DNA of 15,816 nucleotides from contig JAFMIX010000017.1 in assembly GCA_017853785.1 (NCBI GenBank), positions 1 to 15,816 on the forward strand, written 5' to 3'. Position numbers and translations under genes: made by a program. Origin of the DNA: Verrucomicrobiales bacterium (lineage in GTDB: Bacteria; Verrucomicrobiota; Verrucomicrobiia; Limisphaerales; JAFMIX01). Position 1 is the first letter of the stretch; each line of letters starts with the position of its first letter. A model generated the notes under the pieces. It did no database searches. It had not been told where the DNA came from and worked only from the letters and a program-made list of their open reading frames with translations. Shown piece after piece: positions 1 to 7,884 of this stretch.

Positions 1-213
1 TCGGAGAACCGTGCTTTCACGACGCACTTCCTGATGATCGGCATCTGCGGTGGCTACACCACGTTTTCCTCGTTCAGCCTGCAGACGTTGAACCTGCTGC
101 GCGACGGCGAATGGCTCTACGCTGGCGGCAACGTGCTGCTGTCGGTCATGCTCTGCATGATCGCCGTGTGGCTGGGCTGGATGCTCGGTGCGGTTTTGAA
201 TTCCGGCAAATGA
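1..213 (+). CDS. crcB: Fluoride channel CrcB/Fluc, C-terminal part
   Basis: This is the last 70 residues of a small membrane protein whose start lies left of the window. It carries the CrcB/Fluc signature GICGGYTTFSSFS, with the two phenylalanines that line the fluoride path and the conserved Gly-Gly-x-Thr-Thr. A hydrophobic helix follows (roughly residues 45 to 65 of the visible part) and then a short tail ending NSGK. Fluc proteins are dual-topology dimers in the inner membrane that release fluoride from the cytoplasm. The next gene on the same strand is DUF190, a common neighbour of crcB, which supports the call. A fluoride riboswitch, if present, would be outside the window. Confidence 0.93.
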   Translation, partial: SENRAFTTHFLMIGICGGYTTFSSFSLQTLNLLRDGEWLYAGGNVLLSVMLCMIAVWLGWMLGAVLNSGK

Positions 214-220
214 AATTATC

Positions 221-294
221 AACCACAGATAAACACGGATTAACACAGATGAAACTTTTTCCGTATCTGTGTTCATACGTGTCCATCCGTGGTT
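221..294. repeat. Imperfect inverted repeat between crcB and DUF190
   Basis: Two 30-base arms, 221-250 and 265-294, match at 25 of 30 positions when one is reverse-complemented, with a 14-base loop. The left arm is itself built from three related units about 10 bases long (ACCACAGATA, AACACGGATT, AACACAGATG), so the spacing is close to one helical turn. The stretch is clearly more AT-rich than the genes around it. It ends only about five bases before the ribosome binding site of the DUF190 gene, so a folded transcript could affect that gene. Sequences of this ACCACAGAT type are, as I recall, dispersed in many environmental bacterial genomes. Function is unknown. Confidence 0.85.
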
Positions 295-308
295 AACAGA
301 AAGGTCTT

Positions 309-650
309 ATGCAAATCCCCAACGAAGCTGTCCTCCTCCGAATCTTCATCGGCGAAAGCGACCGCTGGGAGCACAAGCCGCTCTGCGAGGCCATCGTGCT
401 CAAGGCGCGCGAACTGCACCTTGCTGGCGCGACGGTCTTGCGCGGGCCGATGGGCTTCGGCAAATCCAGCCGCTTACACACCGCGAAAATCCTGCGGCTC
501 TCCGATGACCTCCCGCTCGTCATCGAGATCGTGGACAGCGAGGAAAAAATCAATACCTTCCTGCCCGTGCTTGGCCGGATGATTGGCGGCGGGCTGATCA
601 CGCTGGAAAAAGTCAAGGTCATCGAATATCGCGCTGGCGAAGAGCGTTGA
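309..650 (+). CDS. DUF190 family protein (PII-like, CrcB-associated)
   Basis: A 113-residue soluble protein covering a whole DUF190 domain. Visible landmarks are the start LLRIFIGESDRW, the central GATVLRGPMGFGKSSRLHT stretch, the LPLVIEIVDSEEKI strand-helix region and the closing GGGLITLEKVKVIEY. DUF190 proteins have a PII-like ferredoxin fold and are often encoded beside crcB, so a role in modulating or sensing fluoride export is likely, but this is inference from context. The ATG at 309 is supported by AGAAAGG four bases upstream, one of the better ribosome binding sites in the window. It is separated from crcB by 95 bases that are mostly an inverted repeat. No terminator is visible after it. 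Confidence 0.9.
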   Translation: MQIPNEAVLLRIFIGESDRWEHKPLCEAIVLKARELHLAGATVLRGPMGFGKSSRLHTAKILRLSDDLPLVIEIVDSEEKINTFLPVLGRMIGGGLITLEKVKVIEYRAGEER

Positions 651-676
651 TGCAGTCTGCGTTCGCAAAATAGAAT
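647..676 (+). promoter_or_regulatory. Possible sigma70-type promoter for hom
   Basis: TTGATG at 647-652 and TAGAAT at 671-676 are separated by 18 bases, giving a plausible -35/-10 pair. Transcription would begin about 30 bases before the hom ATG. The -35 box overlaps the DUF190 stop codon. It is the only promoter-like pair I see in the 63 bases before hom. The match is by eye only. Confidence 0.3.
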
Positions 677-713
677 TGTCCCGCGTGCCGTTTCCCGGCA
701 ACCTGTGCGCTCT

Positions 714-2033
714 ATGCACCAAGTGAATCTCGGCATGATTGGCGGCGGCACGGTTGGCAGCGGCGTGTTCCACCACCTCCAGCAAAACGGCGACCTGATG
801 GCCGCGCGGTTGGGCGTGAAGCTCGCCTTCCGCAAGATCGCCGTGAAGGCCTTCGAGGAGCCGCGTCCGTATCCCATCACCCGCTCCCTGATGACGACCG
901 ACTGGCAGGAGGTCGTGAACGACCCGCAGATCCACGTCGTCATCGAACTCGTCGGCGGCACGGGCATCGCCAAGACGATGGTTCTGGCAGCGCTCGCGCA
1001 GGGCAAAACGGTGGTCACGGCGAACAAGGCCTTGATCTCCGCCTGCGGGCCGGAGCTGTTCGCCGCGGCGAAGAAGTCCGGGGCGAATCTTTATTTCGAA
1101 GCGAGCGTGTGCGGTGGCATCCCCATCATCAAATCGTTGCGGGAAGGCTTTGTCGCGAACCAGTTCTCCGCCATCTACGGCATCGTAAACGGCACGTGCA
1201 ATTACATCCTCACGCGCATGAAACTCGAGGGCGCAGACTTTGGCGCCGTGCTGGCCGACGCCCAAAAGCATGGCTATGCTGAGACTCCGCCCGATCTCGA
1301 CATCGACGGCCACGACGCGCAGCACAAGACCGGCATCCTCGCCTCGCTCGCCCACGGGTTCTGGGTGGATCATCACCAGATTCACACCGAAGGGATCCGC
1401 AGCGTTTCCAAGATTGATATGCAGTTCGCGCAGCAACTCGGTTACACCATCAAGCTGTTGGGCATCGTCAAACAGTCCAAAGTCCAAAGTCCAAAGTCCA
1501 AAGCAGGCGTGCAGGTTTCCGTTTATCCTGCGCTCATTCCCAGTGCTCACGTGCTGGCCAGCGTCAACGGCGTATTCAACGCCTGCTTCGTGCGCGGCGA
1601 TGTCGTCGGCGACACCTTGTTCTACGGTCGCGGTGCGGGCAAGGATGCCACCGCCAGCGCGGTTTTGAGCGATGTGGCTGATGCCGCGCTCGACTTGAAG
1701 AACGGCGGAAAAGCGCGGGTGCAGCCGTTCGTGGCGCACGCCAAGGCTGGTCGCGTGGTGGCGCTCGACGAGATTATCTCTCAATACTATGTCCGCTTCG
1801 ATGTGGTGGACAAACCAGGCGTGCTGGCGAAGATTGCCGCCATTTTTGGCGCAGCGAAGATCGGTATCTCGTCCGTCATCCAGCCGGAAGGCCACGAAGG
1901 CGAAAGCGTGCCGCTCATCCTGATGATCCACGACGCGCCCAACGCCGCGATGCGCAAGGCGCTGGCGAAGATCGCCAAACTGCCGGTCGTCAAAGGCAAG
2001 CCGGTCATGTTCCGCGTGGAAAGCCTGCAATAA
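714..2033 (+). CDS. hom: Homoserine dehydrogenase with C-terminal ACT domain
   Basis: Reduces aspartate 4-semialdehyde to homoserine with NAD(P)H in the cytoplasm, feeding threonine and methionine synthesis. The 439-residue protein has the dinucleotide-binding loop GMIGGGTVGSG (residues 7-17), the ANK motif with Lys105, FEASVCGGIPII (129-139, with Cys where Gly or Ala is usual), and the family signature GIVNGTCNYILTRM (156-169). In DIDGHDAQHK, Asp201 and Lys205 match the catalytic Asp/Lys pair of the yeast enzyme. An ACT domain (about 355-435) suggests threonine feedback. I chose ATG 714 because it starts right at the NAD-binding strand; a GTG at 705 is in frame, and neither has a clear ribosome binding site. 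A heptamer repeat encodes residues 254-264, an extra loop before VSVYPALIP. thrC follows after one base, so the two are probably co-transcribed. Confidence 0.96.
   Translation: MHQVNLGMIGGGTVGSGVFHHLQQNGDLMAARLGVKLAFRKIAVKAFEEPRPYPITRSLMTTDWQEVVNDPQIHVVIELVGGTGIAKTMVLAALAQGKTVVTANKALISACGPELFAAAKKSGANLYFEASVCGGIPIIKSLREGFVANQFSAIYGIVNGTCNYILTRMKLEGADFGAVLADAQKHGYAETPPDLDIDGHDAQHKTGILASLAHGFWVDHHQIHTEGIRSVSKIDMQFAQQLGYTIKLLGIVKQSKVQSPKSKAGVQVSVYPALIPSAHVLASVNGVFNACFVRGDVVGDTLFYGRGAGKDATASAVLSDVADAALDLKNGGKARVQPFVAHAKAGRVVALDEIISQYYVRFDVVDKPGVLAKIAAIFGAAKIGISSVIQPEGHEGESVPLILMIHDAPNAAMRKALAKIAKLPVVKGKPVMFRVESLQ
1474..1503 (+). repeat. Heptamer tandem repeat inside hom
   Basis: Four exact copies of AGTCCAA followed by AG, at 1474-1480, 1481-1487, 1488-1494 and 1495-1501. 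It lies wholly in the hom reading frame and encodes residues 254 to 264 (QSKVQSPKSKA). Because the unit is 7 bases, gain or loss of one copy would shift the frame and destroy the ACT half; only a change of three copies keeps it. The surrounding protein aligns naturally with the family on both sides, so the repeat looks like an insertion in a tolerant loop. Confidence 0.95.
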
Positions 2034-2034
2034 A

Positions 2035-3387
2035 ATGCCCCTCCTGTTTCACAGCACCAACGGTCAGTCTCCCCCGGTGAACCTGCGCGCGGCGCTGCTT
2101 GCCGGCCAGGCGCCAGATCGCGGCTTGTATTTCCCGCAATCCTTTCCGCGCTTCAGCTTCAACGAACTCGCCCAGTTCCCGTGCCTGCCGTATCACGAGA
2201 TCGCGTTCCGCGTGCTCTCCAAGTTTACCGATGGCATCGTGCCGCCGGCCGAACTCGCGAAGTTCTGCCAGGACGCCTACAACTTTCCCGTGCCGCTCGA
2301 GGTCATCAACTTCCGCACCTTCCTCATGCGTCTCGACCAAGGTCCGACGGCGTCCTTCAAGGATTTCGCCGCGCAGATGATGGCGCGGTTGTTCGGCAAA
2401 TTTCTGCGCGAGGACGGCAGGCAGGTCACCATCCTGACCGCCACCAGCGGCGACACCGGCTCGGCGGTGGCGCACGCGTTCCACAAGATCCCCGGCGTGC
2501 GCGTCGTCGTGCTCTTTCCCATTGCTGAGGTCAGCGAGAGCCAGCGCAAGCTCATGACCACGCTCAAGGACAACGTCCGCACCGTGGCTGTGGACGGCAA
2601 GTTCGATGATTGTCAGGCCATGGTGAAACGCGCCTTCGCCGATGCCGACCTGAAACACATCCCCCTTTCCTCGGCGAACTCCATCAACATCGGCCGGCTC
2701 CTGCCGCAAAGCGTCTATTATTTTTATGCGGCGTCGCGCGTGGCGCAGGCTGGTGAGCCGATCGTGTTCTCCGTGCCCAGCGGCAATTTCGGCGACATGA
2801 TGGGCGCGGTCGTCGCGCGCGAGATGGGTCTGCCCGTGCGCAAAATCATCGCCGCCGTCAACGACAACGATGCCTTCCCGCGCTTCCTCGCCACCGGCAA
2901 TTACGAAAAGATTTCGCCCTCGCGCAACTCGCTCTCCAACGCCATGAACGTCGGCCACGCCAGCAACCTCGCGCGGCTCGTCGCTGTTTATGGCGGCCAG
3001 ATGGACGAGACCGGTCGCATCTCCCGCGCGCCCGACCTCGCGGTCATGCGGCAGGAAATCTTCTCCACGTCCGTCAGCGACGAGCGCACCGTCACCGGCA
3101 TCCGCGAATTCTGGAATCAATATCAACTGCTCCTCGAGCCGCACGGCTCGGTGGCTTGGCGCGGTTTTCAGGATTGGGCCGCGCAAGAACCGCTCGGCTC
3201 CTCGCCCGCGGTCATCGTCGAGACCGCGAATCCCGCAAAATTCCCCGAAGAAGTGGAAAAAGTCGTCGGCTGGGCGCCCGATGTGCCGGCCAACATGCTC
3301 GCCTCGCTGCGCTTGCCAGAGGACTACGACCATCTCGCCGCCGACTACGCGAAGTTCAAGAATTACCTGCTCGCCGCGCACGCCTGA
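2035..3387 (+). CDS. thrC: Threonine synthase
   Basis: PLP enzyme converting O-phosphohomoserine to threonine and phosphate in the cytoplasm. At 450 residues it is the usual length of the longer (fungal/enterobacterial-type) class, with an N-terminal threonine synthase domain (about 1-80, FHSTNGQ and DRGLYFP). The PLP lysine is Lys109 in GPTASFKDFAAQ. The phosphate-gripping ATSGDTGSA follows at 136-144, and PSGNFGDMMGA is further on. The HGSVAW motif near 365 is also typical. The ATG follows the hom stop after a single base, so translation is probably coupled and the two act as consecutive pathway steps (the kinase step between them is not in the window). The stop lies 11 bases from the stop of the convergent batE, with no visible terminator between. 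Confidence 0.96.
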   Translation: MPLLFHSTNGQSPPVNLRAALLAGQAPDRGLYFPQSFPRFSFNELAQFPCLPYHEIAFRVLSKFTDGIVPPAELAKFCQDAYNFPVPLEVINFRTFLMRLDQGPTASFKDFAAQMMARLFGKFLREDGRQVTILTATSGDTGSAVAHAFHKIPGVRVVVLFPIAEVSESQRKLMTTLKDNVRTVAVDGKFDDCQAMVKRAFADADLKHIPLSSANSINIGRLLPQSVYYFYAASRVAQAGEPIVFSVPSGNFGDMMGAVVAREMGLPVRKIIAAVNDNDAFPRFLATGNYEKISPSRNSLSNAMNVGHASNLARLVAVYGGQMDETGRISRAPDLAVMRQEIFSTSVSDERTVTGIREFWNQYQLLLEPHGSVAWRGFQDWAAQEPLGSSPAVIVETANPAKFPEEVEKVVGWAPDVPANMLASLRLPEDYDHLAADYAKFKNYLLAAHA

Positions 3388-3398
3388 GCGCCGCGGCT

Positions 3399-4121
3399 TT
3401 ACTCCGGGCAGATGCGCCCAAACTCGCGCCGCTCAATCCAGCCTTGACCTTCCGCCGTGCGCACCAGCACGTAGTCGCCGCGCCGGCGCAACTCGCGCGC
3501 GGATTCGCCGGCCGGCAGTTTGGTCAGCACTTCGCCTTCCGTCGTGGGCGTGAGGCGGAGCGGGAGATTCTTTTTCACCACCACCCCCAGCCGAGTCCGG
3601 GTCAACACCCCGTAGTGCGCCGGCAGGCAGACGATGAACACGGTCAGACTGACGGCGGCCAAAGCCTGGGTCGTGGCAGTCTGGCGGCGGCGGCAGACTC
3701 CAGGCAGCACTGTGAGGCCGATGGCGAGCCACAGACTCACTCCTGCGAGCCACGCCCACGCATTGACCGGCAGCCATGCGGCGAGACGTTCGTTCCAGGT
3801 GAGTTCCGGCGGTTCCACGCCGATAGCCCGCCGCGCGAACGCCAGATTCTGCGCCGTCCGGCCATCGAACGGATCGATCCAGCGCGCCTGTTCCCATGCG
3901 AGCACCGCCGCGCCCGCGCGACCGCGATGCCATTCCGCCAGCCCGAGGTTCAGCAAGGCGCCGCTCGCAGGCGACTGCCGGGTAGCGGTCTGAAAATGTT
4001 CGGCGGCGCTGGCATACTCTCCGGCTTGATACGCTTCTTTGCCTTGCTGAAACGAACCGGGCTCCGTAGCGAACGCGGTCGTGAGCCAAATGAAATTGAG
4101 CAGCAGCCAACGCAGTTTCAT
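3399..4121 (-). CDS. batE: BatE-like TPR and SH3 membrane protein
   Basis: 240 residues. It starts with a signal-like segment (KLRWLLLNFIWLTTAFA, 2-18), followed by about two TPR units (roughly 21-100, including GKEAYQAGEYASAAEHFQ and LLNLGLAEWHRG). Two transmembrane helices follow, near 121-143 and 149-171. A C-terminal bacterial SH3 domain (about 175-236) has the familiar LRLTPTTEGEVLTKLPAGE and GWIE elements. This TPR-TM-SH3 order is that of BatE, the last member of many Bat operons. It probably sits in the inner membrane and makes protein contacts with the vWA partners. The ATG overlaps the batD stop as ATGA, showing tight coupling. The name rests on architecture and position; sequence identity was not tested. 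Confidence 0.82.
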   Translation of the reverse strand: MKLRWLLLNFIWLTTAFATEPGSFQQGKEAYQAGEYASAAEHFQTATRQSPASGALLNLGLAEWHRGRAGAAVLAWEQARWIDPFDGRTAQNLAFARRAIGVEPPELTWNERLAAWLPVNAWAWLAGVSLWLAIGLTVLPGVCRRRQTATTQALAAVSLTVFIVCLPAHYGVLTRTRLGVVVKKNLPLRLTPTTEGEVLTKLPAGESARELRRRGDYVLVRTAEGQGWIERREFGRICPE

Positions 4122-5965
4122 AGCCAGCCCTCCATTTGTTCGAGCACCAGTTCCAGCTCCGGGTGCAGGTGGCAGAGCGATGCTGCGTCGTTGGTTTCGC
4201 GGGCAAAACTGGCGGCTTCATCGTGCGCGAACACGGCGCGAATGACCTCCCCGGTGCGTCCGCCACGTTCGGTCGCGTTGAACAGACTCAGGATCTCGCC
4301 ACAAACCAACGCGCGCGGCGCGGCGGGAAAGTGCGGTGCGGCGGCGATTTGCAGCGCCGCTACGGCCTGCCGGCCGAAGGCCGGGGCGTCGCCCGCAGCG
4401 GCGGCGCGGCGGAGTTCGCTCCGGGCGCGGCGCAAATCCCGGCGCGCCTGCCGGCGGCGTCGGACCTTCGGGTGCGCCACAAGGAACCGCCGTTCCCGAT
4501 CCCACAGCCACAAGCCCAGCAGCGCGAGCGCGGGCGCTAGTTGCACGCCAAAGAACCATGGCCGCAATTGCAGCGGCACGAGGCTGGCGACTGTTTTGCT
4601 CGGAGCCGTGGCGAGCGCGGCCAGGCCCAGGGGTTTTTCTCTGGCCGTTTCGGCGGCGGTCCAGCTTTCCAGTTCACCCGGCACCGCCTCCGCGTCCGGG
4701 ATGATGCGGATGGGCAGGGCGGGGATGCTGCGGTCGGCGTAGGCCAATTTCTCGCGGTCGAAAATGCTGAAGGGGATCACCGGCGTCTGGCGCGCCTCCG
4801 GGTGCAGCGGGATCATCGTGTAGGCAAAAGTGATTTCGTTTTGTCCGCTGCTGGCGGCACTTGGTGGCGTATCCACGATTTTACCGGGAAAAATCTCCCA
4901 GCCGGAAGCGCGCGGCGGTGCGGGCGGATTCAAGTGCGCGAGGCTCTGCTCGCTGCGGAAGGTGACGGATAATTGCAGCGCATCGCCGATCCGCAGCGCA
5001 TTGGTGCTTAACAGCGGCTGGGCTCGCGTCAATTCGCCGATGAACCCCGCAAAGCCCGGCAGCAAGCCTTCCGCCGGCAAGGGCTGGATGCGAATGGTCA
5101 CCGGCTCGGATTCCAACAGCGTGTAGCTCGGCACTCCCCCCGGGATGGTCGTGCTGCCGGTGATGACGATGGGGCCGCTGAACTGGTTCCCGGCGGTGAA
5201 AGCCTGCACGGAAATTTTCTGCGCGCCCGCCGCCAGCGCGGTGAGTTGCGATTCGCCGACATACGCCATCTGGGGTTGGCCGTCGATTTCGACGCGACCG
5301 ATGCGTTGTCGAAAGGCGTTCTTGTTTTCCAGGAAACCCGCGCCGATGAACTGCAAGGCCGTGAGCGCTTCGATCGTCCGGGCGGCGCTCTGCGGCAGGT
5401 AAGTCATTACGGTGAGCGACTCGCCGGCGAAGGCGTTGCTCGTCGCGGGTCTCAGGATCAACTGCCGCGCCGGTAGATGGTTGGCCGGCAAGTTGGTCGT
5501 GACCGTCAGAGTCGCACCGGGAGCAAACACCGGCTGCCCTTTCACTTCGCAGAGCAACTCGGGGATCACATAACGCCCGGGCTGCGCGGCGCGCACCCGG
5601 AAATTCAGCGCCGTCACGGGCCGCATCTCGCCGCCGACGAGTTGCAGCACCTGGCCGCGCGCGCTCGGAGTCATCTCCAAGCCTGCCGGCGGCACGACAT
5701 CCACCGGGCCGGCGACCACGGAATCCAGCGCGTTGAATTTCATCCGGAAATAAGCCACCTCGCCGGGCGCGACCACCGGCGGATCGAGTTCCACCGTGAT
5801 CGCCGCTGGCAGGGCGGTATTCAGCGGCGGCAAGCTCATCATGGCCTGAACCATCGGGTTGACCGGCGCGGGCGAGTTCGTCTGGGCCGTGACTGTTCCG
5901 AGGGCGGCGACGGCCACCCCGCCGCAGGACAGCAGCTTCCGATAGAATGGGAGTTGTGTTTTCAC
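4118..5965 (-). CDS. batD: BatD-like membrane protein
   Basis: A 615-residue envelope protein: signal peptide (MKTQLPFYRKLLSCGGVAVA, cleavage probably after VTAQ), a long beta-rich extracytoplasmic region with repeated immunoglobulin-like stretches (for example VELDPPVVAPGEVAYFRMKF), one transmembrane helix near 465-485 (LAPALALLGLWLW) and an arginine-rich cytoplasmic helical tail of about 120 residues. This matches BatD of the Bacteroides aerotolerance operon. The reading frame stays open upstream to 6412, but that part is antisense shadow of batB. The GTG at 5965 overlaps the batB stop as GTGA and directly precedes the signal peptide, so I chose it; a TTG one codon earlier is the alternative. 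batE overlaps its 3' end. Confidence 0.85.
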   Translation of the reverse strand: MKTQLPFYRKLLSCGGVAVAALGTVTAQTNSPAPVNPMVQAMMSLPPLNTALPAAITVELDPPVVAPGEVAYFRMKFNALDSVVAGPVDVVPPAGLEMTPSARGQVLQLVGGEMRPVTALNFRVRAAQPGRYVIPELLCEVKGQPVFAPGATLTVTTNLPANHLPARQLILRPATSNAFAGESLTVMTYLPQSAARTIEALTALQFIGAGFLENKNAFRQRIGRVEIDGQPQMAYVGESQLTALAAGAQKISVQAFTAGNQFSGPIVITGSTTIPGGVPSYTLLESEPVTIRIQPLPAEGLLPGFAGFIGELTRAQPLLSTNALRIGDALQLSVTFRSEQSLAHLNPPAPPRASGWEIFPGKIVDTPPSAASSGQNEITFAYTMIPLHPEARQTPVIPFSIFDREKLAYADRSIPALPIRIIPDAEAVPGELESWTAAETAREKPLGLAALATAPSKTVASLVPLQLRPWFFGVQLAPALALLGLWLWDRERRFLVAHPKVRRRRQARRDLRRARSELRRAAAAGDAPAFGRQAVAALQIAAAPHFPAAPRALVCGEILSLFNATERGGRTGEVIRAVFAHDEAASFARETNDAASLCHLHPELELVLEQMEGWL

Positions 5966-7884
5966 CAATCCGATTTCTTTGGTTGCTTCGGTTGCGGCTT
6001 GCCTTGCTGGTCGCTCATCGAGAGCCGCCGGTTGGGCGGCGCGTATTGGTTCAGCAACCGCCCGATCTCTTCCGGTGACAGCGAGAGTTCCTTTTCCTCG
6101 CCCTCCTTGCCGCCGGCCTCCTGCGGAATCCGGTTCTGCTCTACCATGACGAAACCCGGCTCGTCGCCGTCGGGCTCGTCCTCGCCTGGTCCGTTGCACT
6201 GATCCTTGGGGATGCGGCCGCGCAACTGTTTCAGCAGCGCGTTCAACTGCGCCGACTTGTTGGCAAGAGCCATCGCTTGCATCTGCTGCTGGCGGATGCG
6301 GTCCACGAGTTCGGCGATGGTCCGCTCCACCACGGCGGCGTTGTGTGTGGCGTTCGTACCGGGCAAACCCAGCTCCGCGCTGCCGCGGAAATCCTGAAGC
6401 GCGAGCCGCCACTTTTCGAGCGTGCGCTCGTGGGCTTCCAAGGCGCGGCGGATGACGTCAAAGGCGGCGTTCAATTCCTTTTTCGCGCCGCGCCCGCGCT
6501 GATACGCCGCCACCAGCACAGGCATCGAATCCGAGGCGAGCGCGGCGGTGACGGTATCCACGGCTGCCGCGCCCGAACCGAGCGCGCGTTCGCTGTCGGC
6601 CCGGATGGTTTTTTCGCCCGGAATTTTCTTCAGCTCCGCCGCGCCCTGCGCGAAGCGGACGTGGCCGAGGTTGTAGAGCGCGGCGGGCTGCAAAGATTCC
6701 TCCTGCCGGTCGAGCGCGGTCTGTAACGAGGCCTCCGCCGTATCGAGTTTGCCCGCGGCGAATTGTTTTGTGCCGGCGTTGTAATGATCCCGGGCCGTGA
6801 CCGGTGCGTTCGTGGTCGCGGCGACTAGGTTGGCGGGAAAAGAAATCCCCAGCGCGAGAAGCACGGTGGTGATGGCGCGGCGGCGCGTGCCGAGAAGCGA
6901 TTCGGCCACGAGCAGAATCAGCGCGAGCGTCAGCGGCACGTAAAATCGGTCTACGCCGCCGCTGCTCGTCGTGCCGGAAAGCGTCGTCCCGCCTCCGGCT
7001 TCCAGATGTGCGCGGATTTTGATCAAGCCTTCGCCGAGCCGCCCGAGCGGAAAATATTCTCCGCCGGTTGCCTGCGCGATTTTCTTGAGCGTGGCTTCGT
7101 CCAGCCGACTTTTCACCACCACACCTTTCTCATCGCGCACCAGTTCCATCTGGCCGGTCGGGCCGGGCGCGCGCACTTCCGTGCCCGCCGGCGTGCCGAC
7201 GCCGAGGGTAAAGACTTTCACGCCAGTGCGCGCAAGGGCCGCCGCGTCCTTCACGCCGCGCTGCTCCAAATCTTCGCCGTCGGTGAGCAGCACGATGAGT
7301 TTGGTCTTGTGCTTCGCGTCCAACGCCCGCGCCGCTTCCTGCAATGCCAGGCCGATGTCCGTGCCGCCGGTGGGAATTGTCCGCGGGTCCACGCTGGCAA
7401 GCGCTTCCTCGAACGCCGCGTAATCAAACGTGAGCGGACATTGCAAAAATGCGCCGCCAGCGAACGCCACCAGCCCTACGCGCCCCGCACCATGACGCCG
7501 CGCGAAATTCCGGATGGAAAGTTTCGCGCGTTCGAGGCGGTCGGGCGAAACGTCCGCCGCCAACATGCTGCGCGAGCAATCCAGCACGAACACGACATCC
7601 TCGGCGAAGGTTTGGCCGCGCAGGTCGCGCGTGCCCCATTGCGGACGCGCCAGCGTGAGCGCGAGCAACGCCACGGCGGTGAGCAGGAGAAATTCTTTCG
7701 CCCGCCGCCGCGCCGGACTGTGCGAGCGCGTGAGTTCTGCGAGCGCACCGGGCGCGGCAACTTGCGCGAGCTGTTTCCGCCGCGCCGCCGCCGCGCGCCG
7801 GTGCAACGCGAACAGCAACGCCATCGCGAGCAGCCCGAGCCAGAGCCAGTGCGGTTCGGCGAAATGTGGGAGAAGTGAATTCAT
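5962..7884 (-). CDS. batB: BatB-like vWA protein fused to a BatC-like TPR region
   Basis: 640 residues. Two N-terminal transmembrane helices (about 12-29 and 64-80) lead into a von Willebrand A domain with a complete metal site: Asp102-x-Ser104-x-Ser106 (DCSRS), Thr175 (GGTDIG) and Asp202 (LLTDGED). A third helix (about 314-331) closes the BatB part. A second hydrophobic stretch (ITTVLLALGISFPANLVAA, 338-356) then looks like the signal peptide of a formerly separate protein. TPR units (about 365-415), a Gln/Leu-rich helical region with LANKSAQLNALLKQLRG, and an acidic then Lys/Pro/Gln-rich tail follow. This resembles BatC joined to BatB. No separate batC is present, which fits. The ATG overlaps the batA stop (ATGA). 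Confidence 0.87.
   Translation of the reverse strand: MNSLLPHFAEPHWLWLGLLAMALLFALHRRAAAARRKQLAQVAAPGALAELTRSHSPARRRAKEFLLLTAVALLALTLARPQWGTRDLRGQTFAEDVVFVLDCSRSMLAADVSPDRLERAKLSIRNFARRHGAGRVGLVAFAGGAFLQCPLTFDYAAFEEALASVDPRTIPTGGTDIGLALQEAARALDAKHKTKLIVLLTDGEDLEQRGVKDAAALARTGVKVFTLGVGTPAGTEVRAPGPTGQMELVRDEKGVVVKSRLDEATLKKIAQATGGEYFPLGRLGEGLIKIRAHLEAGGGTTLSGTTSSGGVDRFYVPLTLALILLVAESLLGTRRRAITTVLLALGISFPANLVAATTNAPVTARDHYNAGTKQFAAGKLDTAEASLQTALDRQEESLQPAALYNLGHVRFAQGAAELKKIPGEKTIRADSERALGSGAAAVDTVTAALASDSMPVLVAAYQRGRGAKKELNAAFDVIRRALEAHERTLEKWRLALQDFRGSAELGLPGTNATHNAAVVERTIAELVDRIRQQQMQAMALANKSAQLNALLKQLRGRIPKDQCNGPGEDEPDGDEPGFVMVEQNRIPQEAGGKEGEEKELSLSPEEIGRLLNQYAPPNRRLSMSDQQGKPQPKQPKKSDW

Noticed and set aside
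474..2030. 518-codon open frame antisense to hom
   Set aside because: It lies fully opposite a certain homoserine dehydrogenase gene, has His/Arg/Asp-heavy composition with no domain, and is the expected shadow in GC-rich DNA.
2005..3381. 458-codon open frame antisense to thrC
   Set aside because: Mirror of thrC codons; no recognisable motif, and it would overlap the true gene throughout.
3156..4742. 528-codon plus-strand open frame across thrC end, batE and batD
   Set aside because: It spans three well-supported genes in wrong frames and is low-complexity (Arg/Ala/Pro/Ser).
5966..6412. Upstream extension of the batD frame
   Set aside because: This part overlaps batB coding sequence and is Arg/Gly-rich; the signal peptide and GTGA overlap place the true start at 5965.
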